Part shown: in pieces, positions 9,716-17,896 of the stretch
Layout of the letters: each line of letters opens with the position of its first letter
Position numbering within the stretch: position 1 is the first letter of the stretch
Source of the DNA: Acidobacteriota bacterium
GTDB taxonomy: Bacteria; Acidobacteriota; Terriglobia; Acidiferrales; UBA7541
Length of the DNA: 64,000 nucleotides
NCBI GenBank assembly: GCA_021324935.1
Contig: JAJPIE010000001.1
Span: 1-64,000, forward strand
Direction: 5' to 3'
The notes under the pieces: model-generated
What the model was told of the DNA's origin: nothing
What the model saw: only the letters and a program-made list of their open reading frames with translations
The model's database searches: none
Program-made: the position numbers and the translations under genes

Positions 9716-10054
9716 GGGCGATGTCCTTTGGTTGAGCGCGGCAGGTTCAGTGTAGCTGGAAGAGTGAGAGCGGGGCAAATTGGGGGTAGTGGCGAGAGGC
9801 GAGAGAAGAGAATAACGGCTTATCGAAACAGGTGAGGGGATTGCTACGATCCTTGCCCTGCGGTCCGCAAACGGTGCGGACCTCCTGCCGGGATGACACG
9901 GATGGGTGCCGATCTCGAGGGTCGAGCGGGGCGGCAACCGGGGACACTGGGACGGCATCTAGAAGAGGGAAAGCGGAGCCTTGCCCCTGCCAGGCAGAAG
10001 TAGATGGTCCAGCCGCCGCTTTCGTTTGCTAAGCAAATTTACAGGGAGAGAATT
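9716..10054. other. Intergenic region between divergent genes
   Basis: The region upstream of aroF (minus) and the outer-membrane gene (plus). It holds one R2 element at 9842-9899 and otherwise no coding signal; the promoters of both genes should lie here, but I could not pick convincing boxes. Confidence 0.5.
9842..9899 (+). repeat. R2 dispersed element
   Basis: It begins TGCTACGATCC, has GGTCCGCAAACGG in the middle and ends CTGCCGGGATGACAC. The leader TTGC.ACGATCC is shared with the copies at 14822 and 17816. Confidence 0.75.
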
Positions 10055-10630
10055 ATGCGAAGAGTGCTGCTTCTTCTGTGCGTAGGCGTATGGCTGGCGC
10101 CGGTGTTGCGGGCGCAGGATCACCTGGAGGCGGGAATATTCGGGGATTATTTCCGGCAATCGCAAACGAGCGCGAATCTGGGCGGTTTGGGCGTGCGGCT
10201 GGGGGCGGGCGTGTTTCCGCACGTGAAGCTGGAAGGCGAAATGGCGTACGACTTTGACCAGACGTTTGGCGAGAATTTAACGGCGAGTTCGGGGCAGATT
10301 GTGGTGCAGAATTCGCCGATTCACATTTTGCACGGAGAGTTTGGGCCGAAGCTGGAATTGGGGCACGGGGCGATCCGGCCGTTTCTGGTGGCGAAGGCGG
10401 GCTTCGACAAATTCTTTATCAATTCGTGCCCGGTGTCGTTCAGTTGCGTGTCCAGCCAGATTGCGAATATTCACGCGAGCAGCGTGAACGGGGCGTTTTA
10501 TCCGGGCGGGGGATTGGAAGGGCATCTGGGCCCGGTGGGGTTGCGGCTGGACGTGGGCGATGAGATGTATTTCAACAACGGGGCGCATCACAATTTGCGG
10601 ATGGCGTTCGGGCCGTATATTCGGTTTTAG
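10055..10630 (+). CDS. Outer-membrane beta-barrel protein
   Basis: A 191-residue protein with a classic signal peptide (MRRVLLLLCVGVWLAPVLRAQ). The mature part alternates polar and hydrophobic residues as in small 8-stranded barrels (VKLEGEMAYDF, HGEFGPKLELG, FLVAKAGFDKF) and ends MAFGPYIRF, with the C-terminal Phe recognised by the BAM machinery. The ATG at 10055 has GGGAG eight bases upstream; the upstream ATG at 10004 would put the signal peptide inside. Cys residues in SCPVSFSCVSS may form a disulfide in a loop. It is a single gene closed by a terminator. Function beyond barrel formation is unknown. Confidence 0.85.
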   Translation: MRRVLLLLCVGVWLAPVLRAQDHLEAGIFGDYFRQSQTSANLGGLGVRLGAGVFPHVKLEGEMAYDFDQTFGENLTASSGQIVVQNSPIHILHGEFGPKLELGHGAIRPFLVAKAGFDKFFINSCPVSFSCVSSQIANIHASSVNGAFYPGGGLEGHLGPVGLRLDVGDEMYFNNGAHHNLRMAFGPYIRF

Positions 10631-10657
10631 GGCAGGAAGAGTTGACGTTTCCATGGG

Positions 10658-10689
10658 GCGCGCCGTGGTTTGTGGCGCGCTCTTTTTTT
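10658..10689 (+). terminator. Rho-independent terminator
   Basis: Stem GCGCGCC/GGCGCGC with a nine-base loop, then TCTTTTTTT. It closes the outer-membrane protein gene. Confidence 0.85.
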
Positions 10690-10715
10690 GAGTCATCAGC
10701 GAGCAGGAAGAGGAA

Positions 10716-10800
10716 GAGCTAAACGCAGGGGCACAGAGAGCGCAGAGAAGAATTGAGGATCACCACAGAGGGAGCGGAGGAGAGCAGGGCGAGCAGAGAA
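10716..10800 (+). repeat. R5 purine-rich dispersed element
   Basis: Two R5 parts in a row: AAACGCAGGGGCACAGAG and then CACCACAGAGGGAGCGG. The GCAGAG-like hexamer recurs about every nine bases, as in other copies at 21898, 39914, 40695, 49023 and 61176. Confidence 0.6.
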
Positions 10801-10881
10801 TCGGGGTGACGTTTGGAGGATTGAGAATTATGATGTTGCGGTTTGCAATTATTCCATTTTGATTGGGTCGAGGAGGGTGCG

Positions 10882-11874
10882 GTGAGGAATTTTGCCATGA
10901 AGGTGATGGGGATGGTGGCAGCGGGAGCCCTGGTGGCGGGCGCTGCATGGGCGCAGGGAAAGAAAACGGCGAAGCCGGGGCTGGTGGTGTTAAGCAAGGA
11001 CGAGAGCCAGATTCTGATCTTCGATCCGGAAACGTTGAAGCTGGCGGGGTATACGGGGACCGGAGCGTATCCGCATGAAGTGGCGGTGAGCGGGGACGGT
11101 AAGACAGCGATCGTGACGAACTACGGGGCGCATGGGGACGGCGACTCGCTCTCCGTGATCGATTTGGACCGGATGCAGGAAGTGGGGCACGTGACCTATC
11201 CGGGATGCAAAGGGCCGCACGGGATCGTGATTCAGGGCAACAAGGCGTTTTTCACAAACGAGGGCGACAAGACCATCGTGGAATTCGATTTCGTGGCCAA
11301 TACCCTGGACCAGCAGATCGTGGAGGGAAGGAAGCGTCCGCACATGCTGGCGATGGCGAAGGACGGGAAGTCGATGTTTGTTTCGAACATCGAGTCGAAT
11401 GACGTTTCGATGCTGACGACGAAGGATGGGAAGAAGTGGAGCCAGGCGGACATCGGAACGGGGAAGGGCCCGGAGGGGATCGACATTTCGCCGGACGAGC
11501 AGGAAGTGTGGGCGGCGAATTCGGGCGACGGGACGGTGTCGATCATCGAAGTGAAGAAAAGAAAAGTAGAGAAACTGGATGTGAAGACGAAACGGTCGAA
11601 CCGGTTGAAGTTTACGCCGGACGGGAAACTGGTGCTGATTTCGGATATGGGCACGGGAGAACTGGTGATCGTGGATGCGGCGGCGCGCAGGGAAGTGAAG
11701 CGATTGCCATTGGGAAAAAGCGCGGAGGGGATTCTGGTGCAGCCGGACGGATCGCGGGCGTTCGTGGCGGTAAGCGGAGACAACAAAATTGCGGTGGTGG
11801 ATTTGAAGACGCTGGAGGTGACGACGACGTTTCCGGCGGGGAAGGATCCGGATGGGCTGGCGTGGAGGCCGTGA
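10882..11874 (+). CDS. Secreted YncE-like beta-propeller protein
   Basis: A 330-residue protein with a signal peptide (about 24 residues ending GAAWAQG). The repeats are YVTN-like: VSGDGKTAIVTNYGAHGDGD, AMAKDGKSMFVSNIESNDVS, SPDEQEVWAANSGDGTVS, QPDGSRAFVAVSGDNKIA. Such proteins bind ligands or act as periplasmic scaffolds. The GTG at 10882 is preferred because AGGAGG sits five bases upstream; an ATG at 10897 is the alternative and gives the same mature protein. The gene ends with FPAGKDPDGLAWRP and is followed by repeats and a terminator. It is a second propeller within 6 kb of the one at 5385. Confidence 0.88.
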   Translation: MRNFAMKVMGMVAAGALVAGAAWAQGKKTAKPGLVVLSKDESQILIFDPETLKLAGYTGTGAYPHEVAVSGDGKTAIVTNYGAHGDGDSLSVIDLDRMQEVGHVTYPGCKGPHGIVIQGNKAFFTNEGDKTIVEFDFVANTLDQQIVEGRKRPHMLAMAKDGKSMFVSNIESNDVSMLTTKDGKKWSQADIGTGKGPEGIDISPDEQEVWAANSGDGTVSIIEVKKRKVEKLDVKTKRSNRLKFTPDGKLVLISDMGTGELVIVDAAARREVKRLPLGKSAEGILVQPDGSRAFVAVSGDNKIAVVDLKTLEVTTTFPAGKDPDGLAWRP

Positions 11875-11998
11875 GAAAGGAAGTAAAGAAGTAATGAGGT
11901 AGGGACAAAGAGGAAGAGTTTGCGGCCTTTCGGCAAAGCCTCTTCTCTTAGGGCAAGCAGAGCGAGCAGAGGCAACCGAAGGGAACGGAGAAGAAAGA

Positions 11999-12024
11999 GG
12001 CTGGCATGAAGGCCAGCGCTACTT
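11999..12024 (+). repeat. R1 REP-like palindrome
   Basis: GGCTGGC, ATGAAG loop region, GCCAGC, then GCTACTT. This copy ends in the CTAC foot, which reads GTAG ahead of the hairpin on the other strand. Confidence 0.7.
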
Positions 12025-12047
12025 GGAAGAAGGAAGAGAGTAGGAGA

Positions 12048-12087
12048 AGCCGCATCCGTAACCAGTTGGGATGCGGCTTTTCCTTTG
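12048..12087 (+). terminator. Rho-independent terminator
   Basis: Stem AGCCGCATCC/GGATGCGGCT with an eleven-base loop, then a T-rich tract TTTTCCTTT. It probably ends the transcript from the YncE-like gene. Confidence 0.8.
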
Positions 12088-12185
12088 AAGAAAAGTGCGC
12101 CAAAGGGGCGGGAGAGGACTATACTCGGACGAAAACGGGCCTGATAGATCTACGGCGCGGGGTGCGCCGAGAATGGAGATCGGCC

Positions 12186-12608
12186 ATGCGAGTAGTACTG
12201 GCGTGTGTGGTGGCGGTTTTGTTGTGGCAGGCGCCGTCCGCAGACACGAAAAAATCCACAGGAAATGGGAACGCAGCCGAGGCGCAGGCAGGCGGCGCCA
12301 CAGGGAAAGCGGAGAATCCCGTGACGGCGACGGCGGACTCGCTGGCGGCGGGGAAGAAGACGTATGGAACGGATTGCGCGATGTGCCACGGGGATAAGGG
12401 AGCGGGAGATGGCGATCTGGCGGCTTCGATGAGCCTGAGCTTGAAGGACCTGCGCGACCCGGAGACGCTGAAAGAGAAGAGCGACAAAGAGCTGTACGAA
12501 TTGATTGATAAGGGCAAAGGAAAAATGCTGGGCGAAGAAGGAAGGCTGAAGCCGGAGCAGGTGTGGAACGTGGTGAATTATGTGCGGTCGCTGAGCAAGA
12601 AGAGTTGA
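12186..12608 (+). CDS. Class I c-type cytochrome
   Basis: A 140-residue exported mono-haem cytochrome. The signal peptide is MRVVLACVVAVLLWQAPSA. A low-complexity Ala/Gly linker (about 20-50) precedes the haem-binding motif CAMCH (C64, C67, H68) in SLAAGKKTYGTDCAMCHGDK; the Met ligand is probably Met107 or a nearby Met in KGKGKMLGEEGRL. VWNVVNYVRSLSKK is the typical C-terminal helix of cytochrome c/CccA-like domains. The ATG at 12186 follows GGAG; the frame upstream to 12006 includes the terminator and is rejected. It should carry electrons in the periplasm, and no oxidase subunit is adjacent. Confidence 0.92.
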   Translation: MRVVLACVVAVLLWQAPSADTKKSTGNGNAAEAQAGGATGKAENPVTATADSLAAGKKTYGTDCAMCHGDKGAGDGDLAASMSLSLKDLRDPETLKEKSDKELYELIDKGKGKMLGEEGRLKPEQVWNVVNYVRSLSKKS

Positions 12609-12682
12609 AGCGAGTGACTGGTGATTGGTGACTCGCGACTCATTGGGACGAGTTTGTGGCGGATGGCAAAAAAAGCGGATGT

Positions 12683-13339
12683 CTATGCGGATGGCTTACG
12701 GGATTTTTCACGGAGATCGAGGATAAGGCGGTAGACAGAGCCCTTTTTATCGATGTAGGCGAGGACGGGAATCGATTGGCCGATTTCAAGTCGACTCATG
12801 GTGCGCTTTCCGGAACCGCGCGAACTGAAGCTAAAGGGAGAAAGCTTTTCGCCCATCCAGGGTGATCCTGCACCGTATCCTTCACGCGTGATTTCCGGGA
12901 TAGCTTCAAGGAAAATCGCCTGGGTGTTGCGATTCCAGCTTTCCGGAAGCAGGAGGATCCGGCGGTTCGTGATGGCGTAGTATGTGCGGCGCTGCAGCCA
13001 AGCGTTGTAGATGAAGCGGCCCCAATTCAAGTATTGGCCGATAATGACGAAGGGAATTTCCCGGAGAACAAAAAAGCCTGGGGCGGGGTGATACCGGTTC
13101 GTGTTGCCCCACTAGCCGAGGACCCGAGCTTCCCAGAAAACGGCAAAGCCTCCCCACAAGAGACTGAAGGGGATCATGAACCAGTCGGCCGAATGGAAGA
13201 TTTTGTTGGGATTGGGCATGGCAGCCCAGTGGATGATCTCGCCGGAGAGTAATTCGGGTTGGATTTTTTCCGCGGCGCGGATCGATTGCGAGCATTTCCC
13301 TCCTTGAGAAATACCTCGATTAAAAAGAAATGCAGGCAA
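12683..13339 (-). pseudogene. Bacterial PH-domain membrane protein, interrupted
   Basis: One reading frame on the minus strand is split by a single TAG at 13112-13114. Upstream part: ELLSGEIIHWAAMPNPNK, FMIPFSLLWGGFAVFWEARV. Downstream part: REIPFVIIGQYLNWGRF (second membrane helix), then RRTYYAITNRRILLL and SRLEIGQSIPVLAYIDKKG. The order SGE..W..P - membrane hairpin - YAITNRR is that of bacterial PH-like (bPH2) proteins. A second lesion is likely: the only ATG with a strong ribosome site (AAGGAGGGAA, start 13295) is one base out of frame, and removing one A from the A6 run near 13265 would join it. Either the gene is decaying or the assembly has errors. A new start at 13030 (TTG) is not convincing. 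Confidence 0.75.
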
Positions 13340-13644
13340 ACGGATTCAGCGTGTCGAGAGGAAAGTGTAAAGATTTGTTGACGTGAGGCGAATGGGGTTT
13401 CCCGCACCAAGAGAACGGTGCATTGCATTGGCTCGCGTTTTGCCTTACGGGGAAAGGCTGCTGCCGGAATAGCCAGCGCAGGCAGGAGTGCCTGTGGCAC
13501 GTGCTCGCAGGAACCGGCCGCTTCGATCCAGCGTTTGCCTCGGGATAAAAAGATAGGCGCTGCGAAGGCGGGGCGGCGTGGAGCCGCCGCACTCCAAAAT
13601 GGGGTGTGTTAGAATGAAGGTTTAACAAATGAGAGGATTTTGCG
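13340..13644. other. Intergenic region with two R1-type palindromes
   Basis: A copy at 13476-13500 (GCGCAGGCA, GGAG, TGCCTGTGGCAC) and a GC-rich variant at 13572-13595 (GGCGGC, GTGGA, GCCGCC, GCACTCC). No open frame with coding character. It lies between divergent genes. Confidence 0.6.
13476..13500 (+). repeat. R1 REP-like palindrome
   Basis: Inverted arms GGCA/TGCC extended by CA/TG with an AGGAG-type loop, and a GGCAC foot. Close relatives lie at 16411, 55583 and 62509. Confidence 0.7.
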
Positions 13645-14784
13645 TTGAGCAAGGCAGAGATGGCGGAATTTCCGATTATCGAGAATACGAAGTTTGAGCC
13701 GGACGACGAGTACGTCCCGGTGCCGGAGCCGGAGCCCGGGCCGCCGGCGTGGATGGACGGCAGTCTGCGGATCGGCATTCATACTTCAATTTCGGGGAGT
13801 TATCTGAACGCGCTGGAATCGGCGCGGAAGCTGGGGGCGAACGCGCTGCAGATTTTCTCGGCGAGCCCGCGGATGTGGCAGACGGCGAACGTGAAGATCG
13901 CCGAGGCGGACGCGAAAGCGTTTCGCGCGCGGCGGGAAGTGCTGGGACTGGGTCCGCTGGTGATCCATGCCAATTATTTGATCAATTTGGCGGCGGGACA
14001 GCCGATGCTGCGGACGCGGTCGATCCAGGCGTTTCATGAAGAACTGGTGCGCGGGCGGGAATTGGGAGCAGACTTTGTGGTGGTCCATCCGGGATCGCGC
14101 GGCGAGATGTCCGTGGAGCAGGCGATTGCGACGATTGCGGAGAGCGTGAAGGCGGCGGCTCGGCGCGTGCCGCTGGGGAAGATGCGGATTTTGATTGAGA
14201 ACACGGCGGGGATGGGCACGGCGGTGGGCGCGAGGCTGGAGGAAGTGGCGGGGATTCTCTATGAGTTGAACCGAGGAGAGAGCCGGACTGATGGTCGGCC
14301 ATTACAATTTGGCGCTTGCCTGGATACGGCGCACCTGTTTGCGGCGGGGTATGACATCAAGAGTCCGGAGGGGCTGGAGCGGACGATTGAGGAGATAGAC
14401 CGGATCGTTGGGCTGGAAAATGTGCCGGTGTTCCATGTGAACGATTCGAAGATACCGCTGGGCGGGCGCGTGGACCGTCATGAAAATATCGGGCACGGGA
14501 AGATTGGCGCGGATGCGTTTGGGAGGATTTTGAAACATCCGCGGCTGGGCGGCGCGGCGCCGGAGGGTTTGCCGGGGCGGGCGTTTTTGCTGGAGACGCC
14601 GATTGATGATCCAGGGGACGACCGGAAAAACGTGGCGAAGCTTTGGCAGTTGGCGGGCGTGGAAGGGCCGGAGGCGGAAAAGGGCTATTCGATGCTGACT
14701 CCGGCGATCAAAAAGATGATGGCGAAGAAGGGGAAGAAGGTGAGTTCGAGGCATTTGCCGGCCGCGAAGAGGAAAAAGAAGTAA
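13645..14784 (+). CDS. nfo: Endonuclease IV (AP endonuclease)
   Basis: A 379-residue metal-dependent apurinic/apyrimidinic endonuclease for base-excision repair. Family blocks in order: GIHTSISGSYLNALESARKLG, FSASPRMW, VIHANYLINLA, VVHPGSRGEMSVEQ, ILIENTAGMGTAVG, CLDTAHLFAAGYDI, FHVNDSKIPLGGRVDRHENI and FLLETPIDD, supplying the three-zinc ligands. The TTG start has GAGAGGA upstream. It is longer than the usual 280-300 residues: an acidic, Pro-rich N-terminal extension of about 33 residues, a Lys-rich tail of about 30 and an extra loop (GESRTDGRPLQFG) just before CLDTAH. That loop is encoded by an R1-like palindrome at 14281-14305. Confidence 0.95.
   Translation: MSKAEMAEFPIIENTKFEPDDEYVPVPEPEPGPPAWMDGSLRIGIHTSISGSYLNALESARKLGANALQIFSASPRMWQTANVKIAEADAKAFRARREVLGLGPLVIHANYLINLAAGQPMLRTRSIQAFHEELVRGRELGADFVVVHPGSRGEMSVEQAIATIAESVKAAARRVPLGKMRILIENTAGMGTAVGARLEEVAGILYELNRGESRTDGRPLQFGACLDTAHLFAAGYDIKSPEGLERTIEEIDRIVGLENVPVFHVNDSKIPLGGRVDRHENIGHGKIGADAFGRILKHPRLGGAAPEGLPGRAFLLETPIDDPGDDRKNVAKLWQLAGVEGPEAEKGYSMLTPAIKKMMAKKGKKVSSRHLPAAKRKKK
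14281..14305 (+). repeat. R1-like palindrome inside nfo
   Basis: AGCCGGACTGATGGTCGGCC followed by ATTAC, imperfectly matching GCCGGTCTGAAGACCGGCC with CACTCC at 8651. It is read in frame in nfo between LYELN and FGACLDTAH. Base-pairing is imperfect, so this copy is less certain than the others. Confidence 0.5.
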
Positions 14785-14821
14785 GGCAAGAACCGAGGAA
14801 ATTGAGGTAGCGTTGACGTTT

Positions 14822-14902
14822 TGCTGCGATCCCTCCGCTCCGTGGCCTGCGCGCCGAAAGTCGGCGCGCAAGAGAAAGCCGGCCGCTCCGGTCGGGAAGA
14901 CA
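14822..14902 (+). repeat. R2 dispersed element
   Basis: It starts TGCTGCGATCCCTCCGCTCC, contains an internal palindrome around GCGCGCCGA/TCGGCGCGC and ends GCTCCGGTCGGGAAGACAG. Confidence 0.75.
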
Positions 14903-14948
14903 GAAAAGAGCTTCAGGGGCTAAGGCCCAGACAGGATTGGCAGGTTAT

Positions 14949-14968
14949 GTGGGGGCTTAAGCCCCCAC
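14949..14968 (+). repeat. R1-type perfect palindrome
   Basis: GTGGGGGCTTAAGCCCCCAC, fully self-complementary over 20 bases, just upstream of leuS. It could form a hairpin in the leuS leader. Confidence 0.7.
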
Positions 14969-14997
14969 CTCCTTAAGAGGCGGAGGACAGACGAGTC

Positions 14998-17811
14998 GTG
15001 GGGGACTACAAGCCGCAGGAGATCGAAGCGAAGTGGCAGAAGCGGTGGGAAGAAAACCGCGTATTTGAGACGGAAGCGGATGTAGCGGATGTAGAAGAAG
15101 TGGCGAGTGGGCGGTGGCAAGCGGGCCGGGAAGAGAAGGGATCCCAAGACCCACCCTCACACATCGAGGGTGGGGCACCCAGGAAGAAACCCAAATATTA
15201 CGTGCTGGAGATGCTGCCGTACCCTTCGGGGACGCTGCACATGGGGCACATGCGCAACTACACGATTGGAGACGTGGTTGCGCGGGTAAAGAGAATGCGC
15301 GGGTTCAACGTGATCCATCCGATGGGATGGGACGCGTTCGGCTTGCCGGCGGAAAACGCGGCGATCAAAAACAGGACGCATCCGCGGACCTGGACCAACA
15401 ACAACATCGCGGAATTTCAGAGGGTGCTGCGGCGCTTCGGGTTTAGCTACGACTGGCGGCGGGAGATTTCGACGTGCGAGCCGGAGTATTACCGGTGGAA
15501 CCAGTGGTTTTTTCTGCGCATGCTGGAGCGGGGCATCGCGTACAAGAAGAAGAGCCGGGTGAACTGGTGTCCGAAATGCTGCACGGTGCTGGCGAACGAG
15601 CAGGTGGTGAACGGCGGGTTCTGCTGGCGCCACGAGGATACGCGCGTGGAAGCGCGGGAGATCGAGCAGTGGTTCTTAAAGACGACGGCGTACGCGGACC
15701 AGCTACTGAATGATTTGCAGGAGATGGAGGGGAGCTGGCCGGATCGCGTGATCGCGATGCAACGGAATTGGATCGGGAAGAGTACTGGCGCCAAAGTATG
15801 GTTCGAGATAGCGGGCGAAGAGAAGAAAACCCAAGACCCAGGTTTAGAAGACGAACCTGGGGCACCCGCCCAGAGTTCACAGAGAAGAGAAGCGGAGAGA
15901 AATCAGAGGATAGAGATTTTTACGACGCGGATAGACACGATTTATGGGGCGTCGGCGGTGATTCTGGCGCCGAATCATCCGTTGGTGGGGAGTTTGCTCG
16001 CCGCGCGAGCGGAGGATGCGGAGGCCGGTCAAAAATCCGGCCACTACACGGCGGAAGGGAGAGATAAGAAGCTGGCGGAGATGAAGGTGACTTCGGTGAA
16101 GGGCGAAGACATCGCCACGGCGGAGAAGGACGGATTTTTCACCGGGCGGTATGCGATCAATCCATTCAACGGAGAGAAGGTGCCCATTTGGGTGGGGAAT
16201 TTCGTACTGATGGAATATGGGACCGGGGCGATTATGGCGGTGCCGGCGCACGATGAGCGGGACAACGAGTTTGCGAGAAAGTTTGGGTTGTCGATTCCGG
16301 TGGTGGTTGTGCCGGCGAAAGAAAGAACAAACGCCGAGGCCAAGGAGGAAGAACACAGAGGGCGCGGAGACACCGGGGCTGGCGGATCAAGGGTGGGTGG
16401 TGCTGACGCTGCGCAGGCAGGAGCGCCTGTGCCACAGTTGTTTACGGAGTATGGGATCAGCGTGAATTCGGGTGCGTATTCTGGGCTTAAGTCCGAAGAG
16501 GCCATCGAGCGGATGGCGGCGGATGCGGAGAAGGGCGGATTTGGGAAGAAGGAGACGATTTACCGGCTTCGCGATTGGGGAATTTCTCGGCAGAGGTATT
16601 GGGGCACGCCAATTCCGGTGATCTATTGCGAGAAGGACGGGATGGTGCCGGTACCGGACAGGGATTTGCCGGTGGTGCTGCCGGCGAATCCGAAGTTGAC
16701 CGGCGAAGGGCAATCGCCACTGGCGACCGACCCGGAGTTTGTAAACGTGAAATGCCCGAAGTGCGGCGGGGCGGCGCGGCGGGATGCGGACACGATGGAC
16801 ACGTTCGTGGATTCGTCGTGGTATTTCTACCGGTATTGCGATCCGCACAACGACAAGATGCCGTTCGATCCGGCGAAGGCGGGCTATTGGTTTCCGATTG
16901 ACCAGTACATTGGCGGGATTACGCACGCGATTCTGCATCTGCTCTATTCGCGATTCTGGTGCAAGGTGATGCGGGATTTGGGGCTGGTGAACCATAAAGA
17001 GCCGATCGCGCGGCTCTTTACGCAGGGGATGGTGCAAAAGGGCGGAGTGGCGATGTCGAAGTCGCGCGGGAACGTGGTGGGCGCGGAAGAGATGGCGCAG
17101 AAATACGGGGCGGACACCGGGAGGATTTATACGTTGTTTGCGGCGCCGCCGGAGAAGGATCTGGAGTGGAGCGAGGAGAGTATTGAAGGAGCGTGGAGGT
17201 TTTTAAACCGCGTGTACCGGTTAGTGGACAAGCATGCCGGGCCGGCGAGAGAAGTGGCGAGCGGCCCCGAGGCTTCCCTCGAGGTAAACGAGTGGAGAGT
17301 GGCGAGCACAGAAAAAGAGAGGACGCTGCTGCGGAAGGCGCATCAGACTTTACGGAGGGTGACGCAGGATTTTGAGGGAAGGTGGCACTTTAATTCGGCG
17401 ATTGCGCAGATTATGGAGTTGGTGAACGCAATTTACGGCGCGGAGCCGCTAGAGGACGGAGTGCGACCGGAGGTGCGGAAGGAAGTGCTGGAATTAGTGA
17501 CGCTGATGCTGGCGCCGATGACGCCGCACCTGGCGGAAGAGTTGTGGGAGATGCTGGGGCACGAGAGCGGGTTGTGGACCGTGGGCTGGCCGGAATTCAA
17601 AGCGGAGTTGGCAAAGGAGGATGAGGTGGAGATTCCCGTGCAGATCAATGGGAAGGTGCGCGGGCGGGTGACGGTGGCCGCGGGGGCTTCGCAGGAAGAG
17701 GTGCTGGAAAAGGCGAAGGAGGATGCGGGGGTGGCTATGCATCTGAATGGGAAGACAGTGCGGAAGGTGATTTTTGTGAAGGATAAGATGTTGAATTTGG
17801 TGGTGGGGTAA
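14998..17811 (+). CDS. leuS: Leucyl-tRNA synthetase with repeat-derived insertions
   Basis: A 937-residue class I synthetase charging tRNA-Leu. HMGH is at residues 81-84 (HIGH motif) and MSKS at 686-689 (KMSKS motif, preceded by Ala). The editing domain ([28 protein letters not shown]), a zinc-finger-like [13 protein letters not shown] and the anticodon domain are present. The start is GTG, 11 bases after GGAGG. It is 70-110 residues longer than usual. The excess falls in segments with intergenic character: about residues 27-62, 278-303, 342-350, 443-483 and 753-771; the first four contain R1, R3 or R5 elements in frame. Conserved blocks are intact on both sides, so the enzyme is probably active. 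Confidence 0.97.
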   Translation: MGDYKPQEIEAKWQKRWEENRVFETEADVADVEEVASGRWQAGREEKGSQDPPSHIEGGAPRKKPKYYVLEMLPYPSGTLHMGHMRNYTIGDVVARVKRMRGFNVIHPMGWDAFGLPAENAAIKNRTHPRTWTNNNIAEFQRVLRRFGFSYDWRREISTCEPEYYRWNQWFFLRMLERGIAYKKKSRVNWCPKCCTVLANEQVVNGGFCWRHEDTRVEAREIEQWFLKTTAYADQLLNDLQEMEGSWPDRVIAMQRNWIGKSTGAKVWFEIAGEEKKTQDPGLEDEPGAPAQSSQRREAERNQRIEIFTTRIDTIYGASAVILAPNHPLVGSLLAARAEDAEAGQKSGHYTAEGRDKKLAEMKVTSVKGEDIATAEKDGFFTGRYAINPFNGEKVPIWVGNFVLMEYGTGAIMAVPAHDERDNEFARKFGLSIPVVVVPAKERTNAEAKEEEHRGRGDTGAGGSRVGGADAAQAGAPVPQLFTEYGISVNSGAYSGLKSEEAIERMAADAEKGGFGKKETIYRLRDWGISRQRYWGTPIPVIYCEKDGMVPVPDRDLPVVLPANPKLTGEGQSPLATDPEFVNVKCPKCGGAARRDADTMDTFVDSSWYFYRYCDPHNDKMPFDPAKAGYWFPIDQYIGGITHAILHLLYSRFWCKVMRDLGLVNHKEPIARLFTQGMVQKGGVAMSKSRGNVVGAEEMAQKYGADTGRIYTLFAAPPEKDLEWSEESIEGAWRFLNRVYRLVDKHAGPAREVASGPEASLEVNEWRVASTEKERTLLRKAHQTLRRVTQDFEGRWHFNSAIAQIMELVNAIYGAEPLEDGVRPEVRKEVLELVTLMLAPMTPHLAEELWEMLGHESGLWTVGWPEFKAELAKEDEVEIPVQINGKVRGRVTVAAGASQEEVLEKAKEDAGVAMHLNGKTVRKVIFVKDKMLNLVVG
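15149..15182 (+). repeat. R3 palindrome inside leuS
   Basis: CCCACCCTC, ACACATC, GAGGGTGGGGCACCC, nearly identical to the intergenic copy at 53928. It is translated in leuS as part of an insertion between VFETE and KPKYYVLEM. Confidence 0.8.
15829..15905 (+). repeat. R3 palindrome plus R5-like string inside leuS
   Basis: AAGACCCAGGTTT, AGAAGAC, GAACCTGGGGCACCC, followed by CAGAGTTCACAGAGAAGAG. It is read in frame as an insertion before [13 protein letters not shown], inside the editing domain. Confidence 0.75.
16022..16047 (+). repeat. R1 palindrome inside leuS
   Basis: GGCCGGT, CAAAA, ATCCGGCC, then ACTACA. It is read in frame as [10 protein letters not shown] in the editing domain. Confidence 0.8.
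16411..16435 (+). repeat. R1 palindrome inside leuS
   Basis: GCGCAGGCA, GGAG, CGCCTGTGCCAC, closely matching the copy at 62509. It is read in frame as AQAGAPVP in an insertion before [14 protein letters not shown]. Confidence 0.8.
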
Positions 17812-17815
17812 CGTG

Positions 17816-17874
17816 TTGCCACGATCCCTCCACTACGGCCAGACAAGCGGCGTCGGGCCTCCGGTCGGGATGAC
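17816..17874 (+). repeat. R2 dispersed element
   Basis: TTGCCACGATCCCTCCACTA, CGGCCAGACAAGCGG, CTCCGGTCGGGATGACG. It fills most of the gap between leuS and guaA. Confidence 0.8.
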
Positions 17875-17896
17875 GAGCTTGCGAGCGAGGTGAGGG

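Larger units (their letters stand above)
11875..12185. other. Intergenic region
   Basis: It contains purine-rich AAGTAAAGAAGTAATGAGG strings, an R1 palindrome (11999-12024) and a terminator (12048-12087). No coding sequence is seen. Confidence 0.6.

Noticed and set aside
12006..12185. Upstream extension of the cytochrome c gene
   Set aside because: It runs through an intrinsic terminator and lacks a signal peptide at its start; the ATG at 12186 gives a proper leader.
16476..16496. TAAG-centred palindrome in leuS as a sixth insertion
   Set aside because: It encodes SGLKSEEA, which matches the native LeuRS sequence at this position.
14998..17811. leuS as a pseudogene because of its extra segments
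   Set aside because: All segments are in frame and HMGH, editing and MSKS motifs are intact.
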